From Actinomadura sp. NAK00032 (lineage in GTDB: Bacteria; Actinomycetota; Actinomycetes; Streptosporangiales; Streptosporangiaceae): a stretch of DNA of 64,000 bases. Made by a program: the position numbers and the translations under genes. The stretch spans positions 7,192,001 to 7,256,000 of the forward strand of contig NZ_CP054932.1 in the NCBI RefSeq assembly GCF_013364275.1, given 5' to 3'. This document shows positions 1 to 9,139 of this stretch, piece by piece (the first letter of the stretch is position 1; each line of letters opens with the position of its first letter). The notes under the pieces were generated by a model. That model saw only the letters and a list, made by a program, of their open reading frames with translations, did no database searches and was not told where the DNA came from.

Positions 1-654
1 CGTGATGACCTGGCTGCTGCGGGCCATCACGAACAAGGCGGGGCATTCGGTGGCAATCCAGTCGGCCCAGTGGTCTCCGCGGCTTGCCTGCTCCGAGTCG
101 ATGGTGTCCTGCGGATGGAACGGCAGGCGCCAGCCGCCGTCCCCGGTGGGCCGGAGCTTGTCACCGAGCATCGGGGCCAGCGGGCCGATGGCGTCCAGAA
201 GCGCCTCCCGGTTGGACGCGTTGTAGGGCATCGACAGCACGAACGACAGTGCGCTGGGCCCGTCGTCGAGGTCGCAGACCGGACCCTCGACGTTGACGAT
301 CCCGGCCACGCGCCGGGGATGACGGGCGGCGACCTGGTAGGCGGTGATGCCGCCGCCGGAGTGACCGAGCGTCACGGCCTGCTCGATCCCCAGGTGATCC
401 AGCAGGGCGATCGCATCCTCGACGTAGTCGCCGCGCGTGTAGGAGGCGGCCCGGTCGGAGTCACCGTGTCCCCGCTGATCAGGCGCGATGACCCGCCACT
501 GCGGGGCCAGCGCCTCGGCCAACCCCTCCCACGTCCGCCCCTCGTAGAGATGGCCGTGCAGCGCCAGCAGCGGCCGCCCAGCCCCACCGAAGTCCAGGTA
601 GGACAACCGCCGCCCGCCGACGGACAACTCCCCGCGCGTCCCAGTGCCGCTCAT
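1..654 (-). CDS. alpha/beta hydrolase, 3' end outside window
   Basis: Hydrolase of the alpha/beta fold; 218 residues are visible and the stop codon lies beyond base 1. The sequence shows the oxyanion-hole region LALHGHLYEG (about residues 30-39), the segment VIAPDQRGHGDSD (about 55-67) typical of lipase/haloperoxidase-like members, and the nucleophile elbow GHSGGG with Ser about 99. The catalytic His would lie near or past the cut. The ATG has a good GGAGG seven bases upstream. Apart from divergent transcription there is no link to the next gene. The substrate cannot be read from the sequence. No signal peptide is visible, so it is probably cytoplasmic. Confidence 0.85.
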   Translation of the reverse strand, partial: MSGTGTRGELSVGGRRLSYLDFGGAGRPLLALHGHLYEGRTWEGLAEALAPQWRVIAPDQRGHGDSDRAASYTRGDYVEDAIALLDHLGIEQAVTLGHSGGGITAYQVAARHPRRVAGIVNVEGPVCDLDDGPSALSFVLSMPYNASNREALLDAIGPLAPMLGDKLRPTGDGGWRLPFHPQDTIDSEQASRGDHWADWIATECPALFVMARSSQVIT

Positions 655-837
655 GCTCGAACCTCCATCAGGTGTCTGCCTCGATGAACAACACCCTGTC
701 CGCGCCCACTGACCACCCACGCACCACCCACTGACAACCCCCGCGCTCCCGGTGCGCAGCGGCCGACGTCCGTTCCGCGGGCAGCAGGTGGTGGATTTTG
801 GATGGGTTTGTCGTTGGGCTGCTCTACGGTTTTGGTC

Positions 838-3800
838 ATGATCGATGCGGGGGTCGGTGAGGACGCGTTCGTCATGCCGGAGAGTTGGCGGCGGGCGCGG
901 CATGCGCGGCGGGACCGGGGGGACGTGCCGGGTGCGCCGGCGCTTGTCGCGGACGCCGTTGAGGGGGCGCGGGCGCTCGTTGAGGCCGTGCGCGACGACC
1001 TTGACGTGGTGCTCGGGCTTCCGGGTACTGAGGCCGGGATCGCCGAGGCCGCGCGTGCTCATCTGGGTGGGGAGGCGAATCCGCTCGGTGCGGCCGCGAT
1101 CGCGTATGTCACCGCTCCGCTGAACCAGATGTCGGAGTGGTCCGAGCCGCCGCCCGACCGGCTGTTCATCGACGCGCTGGTCGCCGAGCACGGTGTCGCG
1201 TTCGCCGCGCGGGCCTGGACGGAGTGGGCCGGGATCTATGCCGACAACCCCGCGAACATCAACGCCACCGGGCTGCCGGTGCGGATGGGGACCGAGGAGC
1301 GGCGCGCGGAACTGCGGGCGATGACGCTGCGGCGGCACCGCGACGATGAGATCCACGGCGACTGGTGGCTGACCCGGGAGAGCGGCAGGTCGCTGCGCGG
1401 CCGGCTGGCCGCGGCGCCCGAGGACGTCTACGCCGAGGCCGTCGAACTCATCGGGGGCGTGCGCGATCACCCGCTGCAGAAGGCGGTCGCCGCCTATCTG
1501 GTGCCGACCGAGGAGGAGTGGGTCGAGGACCTGTGGGCGCGCCCCGGGGAGATCCGGCTCGATTACCTGCCGGGCTGGCTGCCGCTGTGCGCCCTCGGCC
1601 GGCCGTACCAGCCCGCTCGGCTGGGGCTGCCGCTCGGTTTCGAGTGCAGGCGCGACGTCGTCGCGACGCTGCTCGACGGGGTCGGCGTCGATGCCGTGGT
1701 GGAGCTGCTGATCGAGGCCCTGGACGGCCCTTACATGACCGGCACCGACCGGACCCGGACACTGCTGGGGTTCTTTCCGCCGCTTCCCCGGGACGAGGCG
1801 CTGCGGGCCCTCATCAACCGGGTCGAGCGGCCCGAGGTCGTGCCCGTCCTGCTGACCACCGCACGGCGCTACCCCGTCCGGGCGATGCGGCTGCTGCCGG
1901 AGTCGCGGAAGCCGCGGGCCGCTGAGCTGCTGTCCGCGCATGTCCGCGCCAACCCCGGGATCGCGGCCGAGGTCGCTACCGGCCTCTCGGCCAGGCGGCG
2001 GGAGCGGATCCGGGAGATCCTCGACGCGAACACGCGCGTCCCGCAGACGCCGGACGTGCCGCCGCTGCTGAGCGAGCCGCCGTGGACCCGTCCGCGGAAG
2101 GCGGCCAAGTCCGTTGTGATCAAGGATCTGCCCGCGCCCGGCTCTGATGCCGTCGTCTGGGGTCCCGGTGAGCGCGATGTCTGGGCGGCGCGGGAGTCCG
2201 ATCTATGGGACCGGCGGGCCGAGGGCACCGACTTCGCCCAGCGGGCCGTGGACGTCGAGGAGGGGCGCGGCTTCTACATGACCGATCGCCCGACCCTGTT
2301 CCTTCGGGGGCCCTTGGATCTGGTACGGCCGCTGCTGCCCCGGTGGGAGCCGAGCAACAACGAGATGTGGGAGGTGCACGAGTGGCTGCCGCCGCTCGTC
2401 GCGCGCCACGGGACGCATGCGTGCGGCCCGGCGCTCGCGGTCGCCGGGCGCGATCCGGGCGCGTTCGGGCAGTACCTGCTGCCGCTGCTGACCGACGAGG
2501 TCGCGGTGACGATGGCCGACTGGCTCGTCCGGCTCAAGGCCGGGGGCAGGACGGCCCGCGCCTGGCTGCGGCGCCACGGGACCGCCGCCGCGCCCTCCCT
2601 GATCCCGGACGCGCTGGGCAAGGCGGGCCCCGCGCGGCGTGGCGCCGAGGCCGCGCTGCGCTTCATCGCCGGCAGGCACGGCCCGGAGCCGATCGTGGAG
2701 GCCGCCCGGGTCCATGGCGGCAAGGCCGCCGCCGCGATCGAGGCGCTGCTGGCCAGTGACCCGCTGGACGATCTGCCCAAGAAGATCCCGGTCGTCGACT
2801 GGGCCGAGCCGCGCATGCTCCCGCAGTTGCTGCTGCGCGACCGCGAGCGCGCCCTCCCGGACGAGGCGGCCGGGCATGTGCTCACGATGCTGGCGATGTC
2901 GAAGCCCGGGGACGCGTACGCGGGCGTCCAGGTCGTCCGCGAGCTGTGCGACCCGGCGTCCGTCGCCGCGTTCGGCTGGGCGCTGTTCCGCTGGTGGGAG
3001 GTGTGCGGCGCGCCGTCCGCCGACAACTGGGCGTTCACCCAGCTGGCGCTGACCGGTGACGACGAGACGGTCCGCCGCCTCACCCCGGTCATCCGGGCGT
3101 GGCCTGGGGAGGGCGGGCACGCCAAGGCCGTGGCGGGCCTGGACGTCCTCGCGGCCGTCGGCACCGACACCGCCCTGATGCACCTGCACTCGATCTCGCA
3201 GCGGGTGAAGTTCAAGGGCCTCAAGGCCCGGGCGCAGGAGAAGATCCAGGAGCTCGCGGCCGAGCTCGAACTGTCCGCCGAGCAGCTCGCGGACCGGCTC
3301 GTCCCGGACTTCGGGCTCGACGCGTCCGGGACGCTCACCCTCGACTACGGCCCGCGCCGGTTCGTCATCGGCTTCGACGAGGCGCTCCGGCCGACGGTCG
3401 CCGACGAGGCCGGCGCGCGGCGCAAGTCCCTGCCCAGGCCGGGGGCGTCCGACGATCCGGGGCTCGCTCCGGACGCCTACAAGCGGTTCGGGGGCCTGAA
3501 GAAGGACGTCCGGACGGTCGCGACCGACCTGCTCGCCCGGTACGAGAAGGCCATGGTGACGAGCCGCCGCTGGCCGGTGGCGGAGTTCCGCGACTTCCTC
3601 GTCGCGCATCCCCTCGCCGGGCATCTGGTCCGGCGCCTGGTCTGGCTGGCCGAGGACGGCCCGGCGTTCCGCGTCGCCGAGGACGGGACGTTCGCCGACT
3701 CCGCCGACGACACCGTCGCCCTGCCGGAGACGGCGCGGGTCGGCATCGCGCACCCCGTCCACCTGGGCGGGGAGGTGAAGGCGTGGTCGGAGGTGTTCCT

Positions 3801-4233
3801 CGACTACGAGATCCTGCAGCCGTTCGAGCAGCTGGCGCGGCCCGTCCACGCGCTCACCGGCGAGGAGCGCGAGACCGGCCGGCTGGCCCGGTTCGAGGGG
3901 CTGGTGGCCCCGATCGGCGACCTGCTCGGCCTCGTCCGGCGCGGCTGGGTGCGCGGGCCGGCGATGGAGGCCGGCATCGAGTGGTACATCTCCCGCCGCG
4001 TCGCCGCCGACCGGCATGTGGTCCTCACCTACGACTACGGCTTCCCCGTGGGGGCGCCCGACGAGATGGGCGACCAGACCCTGGCGGACGTCCGGTTCGC
4101 CGTGTACACCGACCGCTTCCGCAACGACCAGCCTGCCGCAGGCGTCCCGGACGGCCTCGACCCGGTGACCGCCTCCGAGGTGCTCGCCGAGCTGACCCGG
4201 CTGACCGCCTCCTCGGCGGAGGCCGAGCGGTGA
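838..4233 (+). CDS. large DUF4132 domain protein
   Basis: About 1,131 residues. The C-terminal third (roughly residues 780-1000; LKARAQEKIQELAAELELS and a segment with GPRRFVIGFDEALRP, then KSLPRPG) has the pattern of the DUF4132 family, which is often found in large actinobacterial proteins of unknown role. The upstream two thirds are alpha-helical, rich in Ala/Leu/Arg and may form HEAT-like repeats; this is my inference. No signal peptide, membrane segment or catalytic motif is evident. An in-frame ATG 36 bases upstream (802) and another at 874 are alternatives; the 874 start has GGTGAGG upstream, so the true N-terminus is uncertain. The gene stands alone and is followed by a hairpin. Confidence 0.8.
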   Translation: MIDAGVGEDAFVMPESWRRARHARRDRGDVPGAPALVADAVEGARALVEAVRDDLDVVLGLPGTEAGIAEAARAHLGGEANPLGAAAIAYVTAPLNQMSEWSEPPPDRLFIDALVAEHGVAFAARAWTEWAGIYADNPANINATGLPVRMGTEERRAELRAMTLRRHRDDEIHGDWWLTRESGRSLRGRLAAAPEDVYAEAVELIGGVRDHPLQKAVAAYLVPTEEEWVEDLWARPGEIRLDYLPGWLPLCALGRPYQPARLGLPLGFECRRDVVATLLDGVGVDAVVELLIEALDGPYMTGTDRTRTLLGFFPPLPRDEALRALINRVERPEVVPVLLTTARRYPVRAMRLLPESRKPRAAELLSAHVRANPGIAAEVATGLSARRRERIREILDANTRVPQTPDVPPLLSEPPWTRPRKAAKSVVIKDLPAPGSDAVVWGPGERDVWAARESDLWDRRAEGTDFAQRAVDVEEGRGFYMTDRPTLFLRGPLDLVRPLLPRWEPSNNEMWEVHEWLPPLVARHGTHACGPALAVAGRDPGAFGQYLLPLLTDEVAVTMADWLVRLKAGGRTARAWLRRHGTAAAPSLIPDALGKAGPARRGAEAALRFIAGRHGPEPIVEAARVHGGKAAAAIEALLASDPLDDLPKKIPVVDWAEPRMLPQLLLRDRERALPDEAAGHVLTMLAMSKPGDAYAGVQVVRELCDPASVAAFGWALFRWWEVCGAPSADNWAFTQLALTGDDETVRRLTPVIRAWPGEGGHAKAVAGLDVLAAVGTDTALMHLHSISQRVKFKGLKARAQEKIQELAAELELSAEQLADRLVPDFGLDASGTLTLDYGPRRFVIGFDEALRPTVADEAGARRKSLPRPGASDDPGLAPDAYKRFGGLKKDVRTVATDLLARYEKAMVTSRRWPVAEFRDFLVAHPLAGHLVRRLVWLAEDGPAFRVAEDGTFADSADDTVALPETARVGIAHPVHLGGEVKAWSEVFLDYEILQPFEQLARPVHALTGEERETGRLARFEGLVAPIGDLLGLVRRGWVRGPAMEAGIEWYISRRVAADRHVVLTYDYGFPVGAPDEMGDQTLADVRFAVYTDRFRNDQPAAGVPDGLDPVTASEVLAELTRLTASSAEAER

Positions 4234-4237
4234 CCGG

Positions 4238-4260
4238 CGGCCGGCGAGGTCGTCCGGCCG
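4238..4260 (+). terminator. hairpin after the DUF4132 gene
   Basis: A 7-bp perfect stem (CGGCCGG/CCGGCCG) with a 9-base loop starts five bases after the stop codon. There is no T-tract, which is usual for high-GC actinobacterial terminators. Confidence 0.45.
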
Positions 4261-4374
4261 GAGCGCCCCGCACCCCACCCCGGAGGGCCATGATCAAGAT
4301 CGCCGATAGCATGCGGAAGGTGAGCACTGCGGCGGCGGCCTGAGCTTCCTCATCCCCCGAGTGGATCGGACCAT

Positions 4375-4971
4375 ATGACGAACTACGCCCGCATGTACCG
4401 GTTCGGCGTCACGCCCTGGGAGCGCTACGGCAAGGTCTCGGGGGCCGGCATCGCGGCGCTCCTCGACCGGGAGGAGGCCGACCGGTCCCGGCCGCTCGGC
4501 CGCGCCCTCGACCTCGGGTGCGGGCGCGGCCAGTTCACCCCCGAGCTGGCGCGGCGCGGCTGGGAGGCCGTCGGGGTCGACTACGTCCCGGCCGCGATCG
4601 AGGCGGCCCGGCGCACGGCGCCCGACGGGGTCACCTACGTGGTGGGCGACGTGACGGACCTGGAGGCGGCCGGTCTCGGGACGTTCGGCTTCTTCATGGA
4701 CATCGGCTGCTTCCAGGGCTTCCCGCCCGAGCGGCAGCGCGCCGAGGGGCGCGGCGTCACCGCGCTGGCCGATCCCGGCGCGACGCTGCTGATGCTCGCC
4801 TTCGGCGTCACGCGGCTCCGCTCCCGCATCGGCGGGGTGTCCCAGGCGGAGGTCGAGGCCGCGTTCCCGGACTGGGAGATGCTCGACGTCCGGCCCGCCG
4901 AGACCGCGGGGCTGGGCTGGCCGATGAACAGGTCGTCCCCCCAGTGGTACCGGCTGCGCCGGCGGAGCTGA
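4375..4971 (+). CDS. class I SAM-dependent methyltransferase
   Basis: A 198-residue Rossmann-fold methyltransferase. SAM-binding motif I is seen as LDLGCGRGQFTPEL (about residues 43-56), followed by motif II AVGVDYVPAAIEAA (about 64-77) and GDVTDLE (motif III region, about 92). The later FFMDIGCFQGFP replaces the more usual acidic motif IV. Small stand-alone enzymes of this type act on small molecules or thiols; the substrate is not evident. Its stop codon is five bases before the start of the downstream ArsR-like regulator gene, so the two are probably co-transcribed and the regulator may control it. Confidence 0.85.
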   Translation: MTNYARMYRFGVTPWERYGKVSGAGIAALLDREEADRSRPLGRALDLGCGRGQFTPELARRGWEAVGVDYVPAAIEAARRTAPDGVTYVVGDVTDLEAAGLGTFGFFMDIGCFQGFPPERQRAEGRGVTALADPGATLLMLAFGVTRLRSRIGGVSQAEVEAAFPDWEMLDVRPAETAGLGWPMNRSSPQWYRLRRRS

Positions 4972-4976
4972 GCGCG

Positions 4977-5534
4977 ATGGACGGGGGCCCTTCCGCCTAT
5001 CATCCCCAGATGTCTTGGGAAAAAGAGCCGCTCGTTCCGCTCCGCGCGCTGGCCAACCCCCTGCGCGTCCGCATCGTGTCGCTGCTGACGGGGACCGCCA
5101 TGTCGGCGACGGAGGTGGCCGAGGAGCTCGGGCTGGCCCACGGTTCGGCGAGCTACCACCTGCGGCAGCTCGCCGCCGCCGGGTTCCTGGAGCAGGTCGG
5201 GGACGAGCCGTCCGCCGCGACCCCCGGCCGGGGCCGCGCTCCCAAGCGCTACCGCTACGACCCCACCAGCGCCGACCGGCTGGACCGCTCGTCCGGACGG
5301 CTGCTGCAGAGCGCGATGTTCACCGACCTGCGCCGCCGGCTGGAGGCGATGACCGTGCAGCGGCTGAGCGCGGACGCCGAGGTCTGGATCTCCCCCGAGG
5401 ACTGGGAGCGGGCCCGCGCCCTGGTGGCGGAGGCGGTCGACCTGGTGCACCGGGGCGCGCTGCCGCCCCGGTCGGAGGGCAGCGTGCACGTCAGCGTGAC
5501 CACGCTGCTCTTCGAGCTCTCCGACGTGCGATGA
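4977..5534 (+). CDS. ArsR-like winged-helix transcriptional regulator
   Basis: A 185-residue regulator with an N-terminal winged helix: PLRALANPLRVRIVSLL (about residues 17-33), then AMSATEVAEELGLAHGSASYHLRQLAAAGFLEQV, the layout of ArsR/HTH_20 domains. The C-terminal half (FTDLRRRLEAM to FELSDVR) matches the effector-like region of actinobacterial HTH_20 regulators. No cysteine metal site is seen. The start at 4977 has GGCGGAG ten bases upstream. An alternative ATG at 5010 (MSWEKEP) has no ribosome site but has TATCAT seven bases before it, so leaderless expression from 5010 is possible. Confidence 0.8.
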   Translation: MDGGPSAYHPQMSWEKEPLVPLRALANPLRVRIVSLLTGTAMSATEVAEELGLAHGSASYHLRQLAAAGFLEQVGDEPSAATPGRGRAPKRYRYDPTSADRLDRSSGRLLQSAMFTDLRRRLEAMTVQRLSADAEVWISPEDWERARALVAEAVDLVHRGALPPRSEGSVHVSVTTLLFELSDVR

Positions 5535-5549
5535 CCCGCGTCGCGCCCG

Positions 5550-6479
5550 TCATGGTCCGCGACGAACGGCGGCTTTGAGGGTGTCGGTCAGGGTGGCGCG
5601 GAGGAGGGCCACCTTGTAGGCGTTCTGAGGCAGGGGTGCGCAACGGGCGGTCGCCAGGTCCGCGGCCGCCGCCAGCGTCTCGTCGGTGGCCGGTTTACCG
5701 AGGAGGGCTTCGGCCACTTCGGGGAGCAGGAGCGGTGTGCGGGCCACTCCGCCCACGGCCACGGACGCGGTGGCGATGGTGTCGCCGTCGCAGGTGAGGC
5801 GGGCGGCGGCTTCGACCATGGGCCATTCGGCCAGCTCGCGGGCGGTGGCGCGGCGGTAGGCGGCTCGCTCGTCCGGCGTCGGAGAGGGCATGAGGACGGC
5901 CTGGAGGATCTCTCCGGGCTCCAGGAGGTGGTCGCGCGTCGGATCGGCGCCGTCCCCGTACAGGTCGGCGATGCCCGGCGTGGAGCGGCCGTGGACGTCG
6001 GCGGTGGCGCCGTAGGTGAGGAGGGCCACGGCGAGCGAGGACGGGTGCGGCGCGACGCAGGGGCCCTGGTCGATGACGGCCGAGTAGAGGTGGGCGCCCT
6101 CGCGGGCGTGGCAGGTGTCGCCGCCCGTCTGGTGGCAGGTGAAGGCCGGGTTGCGCAGGTACCAGCAGCGGTTGCGCTGGAGGAGGTTGCCGCCGACGGT
6201 CGCGACGTTGCGGATCTGCGGGGTGGCGACGGCGGCGGCCGTGGCGGCGAGCGCCGGGTAGGCGGCGGTCAGGCGGTCGTCGTCGAGCAGGTCGGCGATG
6301 GTCGTGAGGGCGCCGACGCGGGCGGAGCCGTCCGGCCGCCAGTCGATGCCGCGCAGGCCGGGGACGCCGCGCAGGTCGACCGCGGGGCGGGCCGCCCGGG
6401 TCATGACGTCGGTACCGCCGGCGCGGGGCTCGCCGCCGGTGTCGCGGACGGCCGCGGCGGCGGCCTCGATGGTGGTCAC
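5550..6479 (-). CDS. FAD-binding subunit of molybdenum hydroxylase (PaoB/YagS-like)
   Basis: Medium subunit of a xanthine-oxidase-family enzyme, 309 residues, GTG start. The FAD-binding motifs AGGTDV (about 20-25) and ATVGGNLLQ (about 93-101) are intact. Four cysteines (about 105, 115, 123 and 141; RCWYLRN, FTC, GDTC, GPCVAPHPS) sit in the loop that in E. coli PaoB/YagS holds an extra [4Fe-4S] cluster, so a four-cluster-type enzyme is likely. The gene overlaps the end of the fused [2Fe-2S]/Mo subunit gene by four bases (GTGA), indicating translational coupling and a 1:1 complex. The enzyme probably oxidises an aldehyde or N-heterocycle; the substrate is unknown. It lacks a Tat signal, unlike PaoA. 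Confidence 0.9.
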   Translation of the reverse strand: MTTIEAAAAAVRDTGGEPRAGGTDVMTRAARPAVDLRGVPGLRGIDWRPDGSARVGALTTIADLLDDDRLTAAYPALAATAAAVATPQIRNVATVGGNLLQRNRCWYLRNPAFTCHQTGGDTCHAREGAHLYSAVIDQGPCVAPHPSSLAVALLTYGATADVHGRSTPGIADLYGDGADPTRDHLLEPGEILQAVLMPSPTPDERAAYRRATARELAEWPMVEAAARLTCDGDTIATASVAVGGVARTPLLLPEVAEALLGKPATDETLAAAADLATARCAPLPQNAYKVALLRATLTDTLKAAVRRGP

Positions 6480-9004
6480 GTGCCGATCCCCTCAAGGAGC
6501 AGGTCGGGCCGGACGGGCAGGTCGTGCGGGCGCCACCCGGTGGCGTGCCGGACGGCGTTGCCGACCGAGGCGGCGACGGCCACGGTGCAGACCTCGCCCA
6601 GGCCGATGCCGCGGCCGGGGACGTGGTCCCAGCCCTCCGTGTGGAAGTGCACGTCGATCTCCGGGGTGTCGGCGATGCCGGGGATGCGGTAGTCCTCCAG
6701 GTTCGCGGTGAGGACGGTGCCGGTGGCCGGGTCCTCGTGGCGCTGCTCGAACAGCGCGTAGCCGATGCCCTGGATGACGCCGCCCTCGCACTGGTTGCGG
6801 GCGAGCCGGGGCGCGTAGACGCGGCCGGAGGTCACCCCGCACCAGACGCGGGCCGGGCGGACGCGTCCGAGCAGGGTGTCCACCTCGACCTCGGTCACGA
6901 CGACGGCTCCGGAGAAGCCGCGTCCGATGGCGAAGTGGTCGAGAGGGAAGGGCGTCACGTACCCGCGCCGGTCCCGGGGGCGCCTGCCGACGGCCTTGAG
7001 CCCTTCGGCCTCGTCGAGGGAGCGCCCGCCGAGGGCCTTGCGGAGCCGCCGGGCCGCGTCCTCGGCCGCCGGGGCGACGGACGCGGTGGCGCAGCTGCTG
7101 GCGGACGTCGGCCCGTAGGCGTGGCCGCTGTCGCCGAGCTCGACGCGCACCTGCCCGGGCCGCAGCCCGAGCGCGGACCGCACGACCTCGGCGATCACTG
7201 AGCGGGTGCCGGTCCCGATGTCCTGGACGGCGATACGGGCGACCACGGCGCCCTGCTCGACGGCCAGCGCCACCTTGGTGCCCGGGTCGAGGAAGTACAT
7301 GTAGTTGGCGGCGGCGACGCCGACGCCTCGGCGGAGGCGGCCGTCGCCGGGGTCGGCACGGTCGCGCCACATGGGCAGCTCCGCGGCCCGGTCGTACAGC
7401 GCGTGGCGCTTGGCGTTGCCGTCCCAGCGGCGGCGCAGGTCGATCGGGTCCTCGCCGCGGCGCAGCGCCATCTCGTCCACGCCCTGCTCCAGCGCCCACA
7501 GCATCGGCGGCAGGCCGGGGCCGCGGAAGGGGATGCCGGGGGCGCGGTTGGTGACGTGGTCGTAGTCGCGGATCCGGCGGGGCGCGTTGCCGTAGAAGAA
7601 CCGCGAGTGCCAGGCCGCGTTCGACCCGATGGACACGCCGGAGTCGCCGTGGGCGTCCATGGTGAAGGCGGACAGGCCGCCGTCGGCGTCCGCGAGGAGG
7701 GCCAGCTCGACGCGCACTCCGGGACGGGTGCCGCCGTCGACGAGCTCCTCCGGCCTGCTGAGCACGACCCGGACCGGCGCGCCGTGCAGGCGGGACAGCT
7801 CCACGGCGGCGACCACGTCGGGCGTGACGTTGACCTTGGAGCCGAAACCGCCGCCCACGTGCTCGGCGACGATGTGGACCTGCTCCCGGCGGAGCTTCCA
7901 CCGCTTGGCCGCCTGGTCGGCGACGCGGGTGATGGCCTGGGTGGACAGGTGGAGATGCAGCTCACCGTCCTCCCAGCGCGCCACGCAGCCGTGCGGCTCC
8001 ATGCAGGTGTGGGCCTGGACGCCGGTGGTGAAGGTGGCCTCCACCAGGGTCTGGCCGCCGTCGCTCCTGGCCTTCTCGATGCGCTTCACCGCCGTGCCGC
8101 CGCGCCAGCTCATGCCGGCGGGTCCGCGCACGTTGCCGTTCCACTTGGCGGACGCGAGCGGGCCCTCGCTGGCGCGCGGGGCCTCCTTGCGCGACTCCGC
8201 GGTCGGATAGACGGCGGTCTCGTCCTCCGGCGAGAGCACGGCGGGCAGCGCCGTGTACGCGACCTCGACCCGCGCGGCGGCCTCCAGTGCCTCGGCCTTG
8301 GTGGGCGCGGCGACCGCGGCCACCGGCTGGCCCACGTAGCGGACGACGCGGTCGGCGGGCAGCAGCTCGGTCAGCGGGCCGTCGAACCGGATCTCCCCCA
8401 CCCTCGCGTGCGGGTGCGGCGACCGCACGATCACGCCTTCGAGCTGCCCGTCCAGGACGACGTCCGCCGTGTACCGCGCGGCACCCGTGATCTTGCTGAG
8501 CGCCTCCACGCGGGCCGGCGTCACCGCGCCGTCGTCGTGCTCGCCCGCGCACGCCGCCGCGACCGCCTCGTAGATGCCGACGTAGGCGCCGCAGCGGCAC
8601 AGGTGCCCGGCCAGGGCCTCGGCGATCTGCGCGCGGGACGGCTCGGACGTGCCGTGCTCGGCGCGCCACCGGTCCATGAAGGCCGCCGCCTCCACCACGA
8701 AGCCCGGCGTGCAGTAGCCGCACTGGAGCGCGTCGTGCTCGGCGAAGGCCCGCTGCACCGGATGGTCGCCGCCGAGGCCCTCGACGGTCGTGACCTCGCG
8801 GTCCGCCACCGCCTCGGCGGGCAGCAGGCAGCTCGCCGCCGTGCGCCCGTCCACCAGGACGGTGCAGGTGCCGCACACGCCCGTGCCGCAGGCGACCTTG
8901 GTCCCGGTCAGCCCCATCCGCTCCCGCAGCACGTCCGCCACGGTCTCCGCGGCCCCCGCCCCGGCACCGACGCCGACGGACTCGCCGTTGAGGCTGAATT
9001 CCAT
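6476..9004 (-). CDS. fused [2Fe-2S]/molybdopterin subunit of a xanthine-oxidase-family enzyme
   Basis: A single 842-residue chain joins two subunits that are separate in CO dehydrogenase or PaoABC. The N-terminal part (1-155) binds two [2Fe-2S] clusters: Cys 39, 44, 47 and 59 (plant-type), and Cys 95, 98, 136 and 138. From about residue 165 the Mo-binding subunit follows, with YVGQPVAAVAA, the hallmark GGGFGSK loop, QDIGTGT, and the C-terminal GLGEVCTVA carrying the presumed catalytic glutamate. The chosen ATG has GGAG eight bases upstream; an in-frame extension upstream lacks conserved sequence. It is preceded by a 135-bp gap after the MBL gene, where an internal promoter could sit. Electrons would flow from Mo via FeS to the FAD subunit. 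Confidence 0.92.
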   Translation of the reverse strand: MEFSLNGESVGVGAGAGAAETVADVLRERMGLTGTKVACGTGVCGTCTVLVDGRTAASCLLPAEAVADREVTTVEGLGGDHPVQRAFAEHDALQCGYCTPGFVVEAAAFMDRWRAEHGTSEPSRAQIAEALAGHLCRCGAYVGIYEAVAAACAGEHDDGAVTPARVEALSKITGAARYTADVVLDGQLEGVIVRSPHPHARVGEIRFDGPLTELLPADRVVRYVGQPVAAVAAPTKAEALEAAARVEVAYTALPAVLSPEDETAVYPTAESRKEAPRASEGPLASAKWNGNVRGPAGMSWRGGTAVKRIEKARSDGGQTLVEATFTTGVQAHTCMEPHGCVARWEDGELHLHLSTQAITRVADQAAKRWKLRREQVHIVAEHVGGGFGSKVNVTPDVVAAVELSRLHGAPVRVVLSRPEELVDGGTRPGVRVELALLADADGGLSAFTMDAHGDSGVSIGSNAAWHSRFFYGNAPRRIRDYDHVTNRAPGIPFRGPGLPPMLWALEQGVDEMALRRGEDPIDLRRRWDGNAKRHALYDRAAELPMWRDRADPGDGRLRRGVGVAAANYMYFLDPGTKVALAVEQGAVVARIAVQDIGTGTRSVIAEVVRSALGLRPGQVRVELGDSGHAYGPTSASSCATASVAPAAEDAARRLRKALGGRSLDEAEGLKAVGRRPRDRRGYVTPFPLDHFAIGRGFSGAVVVTEVEVDTLLGRVRPARVWCGVTSGRVYAPRLARNQCEGGVIQGIGYALFEQRHEDPATGTVLTANLEDYRIPGIADTPEIDVHFHTEGWDHVPGRGIGLGEVCTVAVAASVGNAVRHATGWRPHDLPVRPDLLLEGIGT

Positions 9005-9139
9005 TCGCGCTCCATGCGCAGGGGGCTGATCAGCGACATCGTGGCACAGCGAACTCCGCACATCACTACTTTTCCGATATCTCACCTTCTACAGTTGTCG
9101 CGACGTCCGGCGGCGCCTGGGTCCACGGCGGCATCGCCG

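Noticed and set aside
651..875. 74-codon minus-strand frame upstream of the hydrolase
   Set aside because: No ribosome site or conserved sequence, and it overlaps two real gene starts.
2203..4278. 691-codon open frame antisense to the DUF4132 gene
   Set aside because: Long antisense frames are expected in very high-GC coding DNA; the product is Arg/Gly/Pro-rich without domains, while the + strand frame carries the DUF4132 pattern.
4290..4343. 17-codon open frame MIKIADSMRK... with GGAGG upstream, before the methyltransferase
   Set aside because: Could be a leader peptide, but it has no attenuator-like structure or repeated amino acid, and its TAGCAT may simply be part of the methyltransferase promoter.
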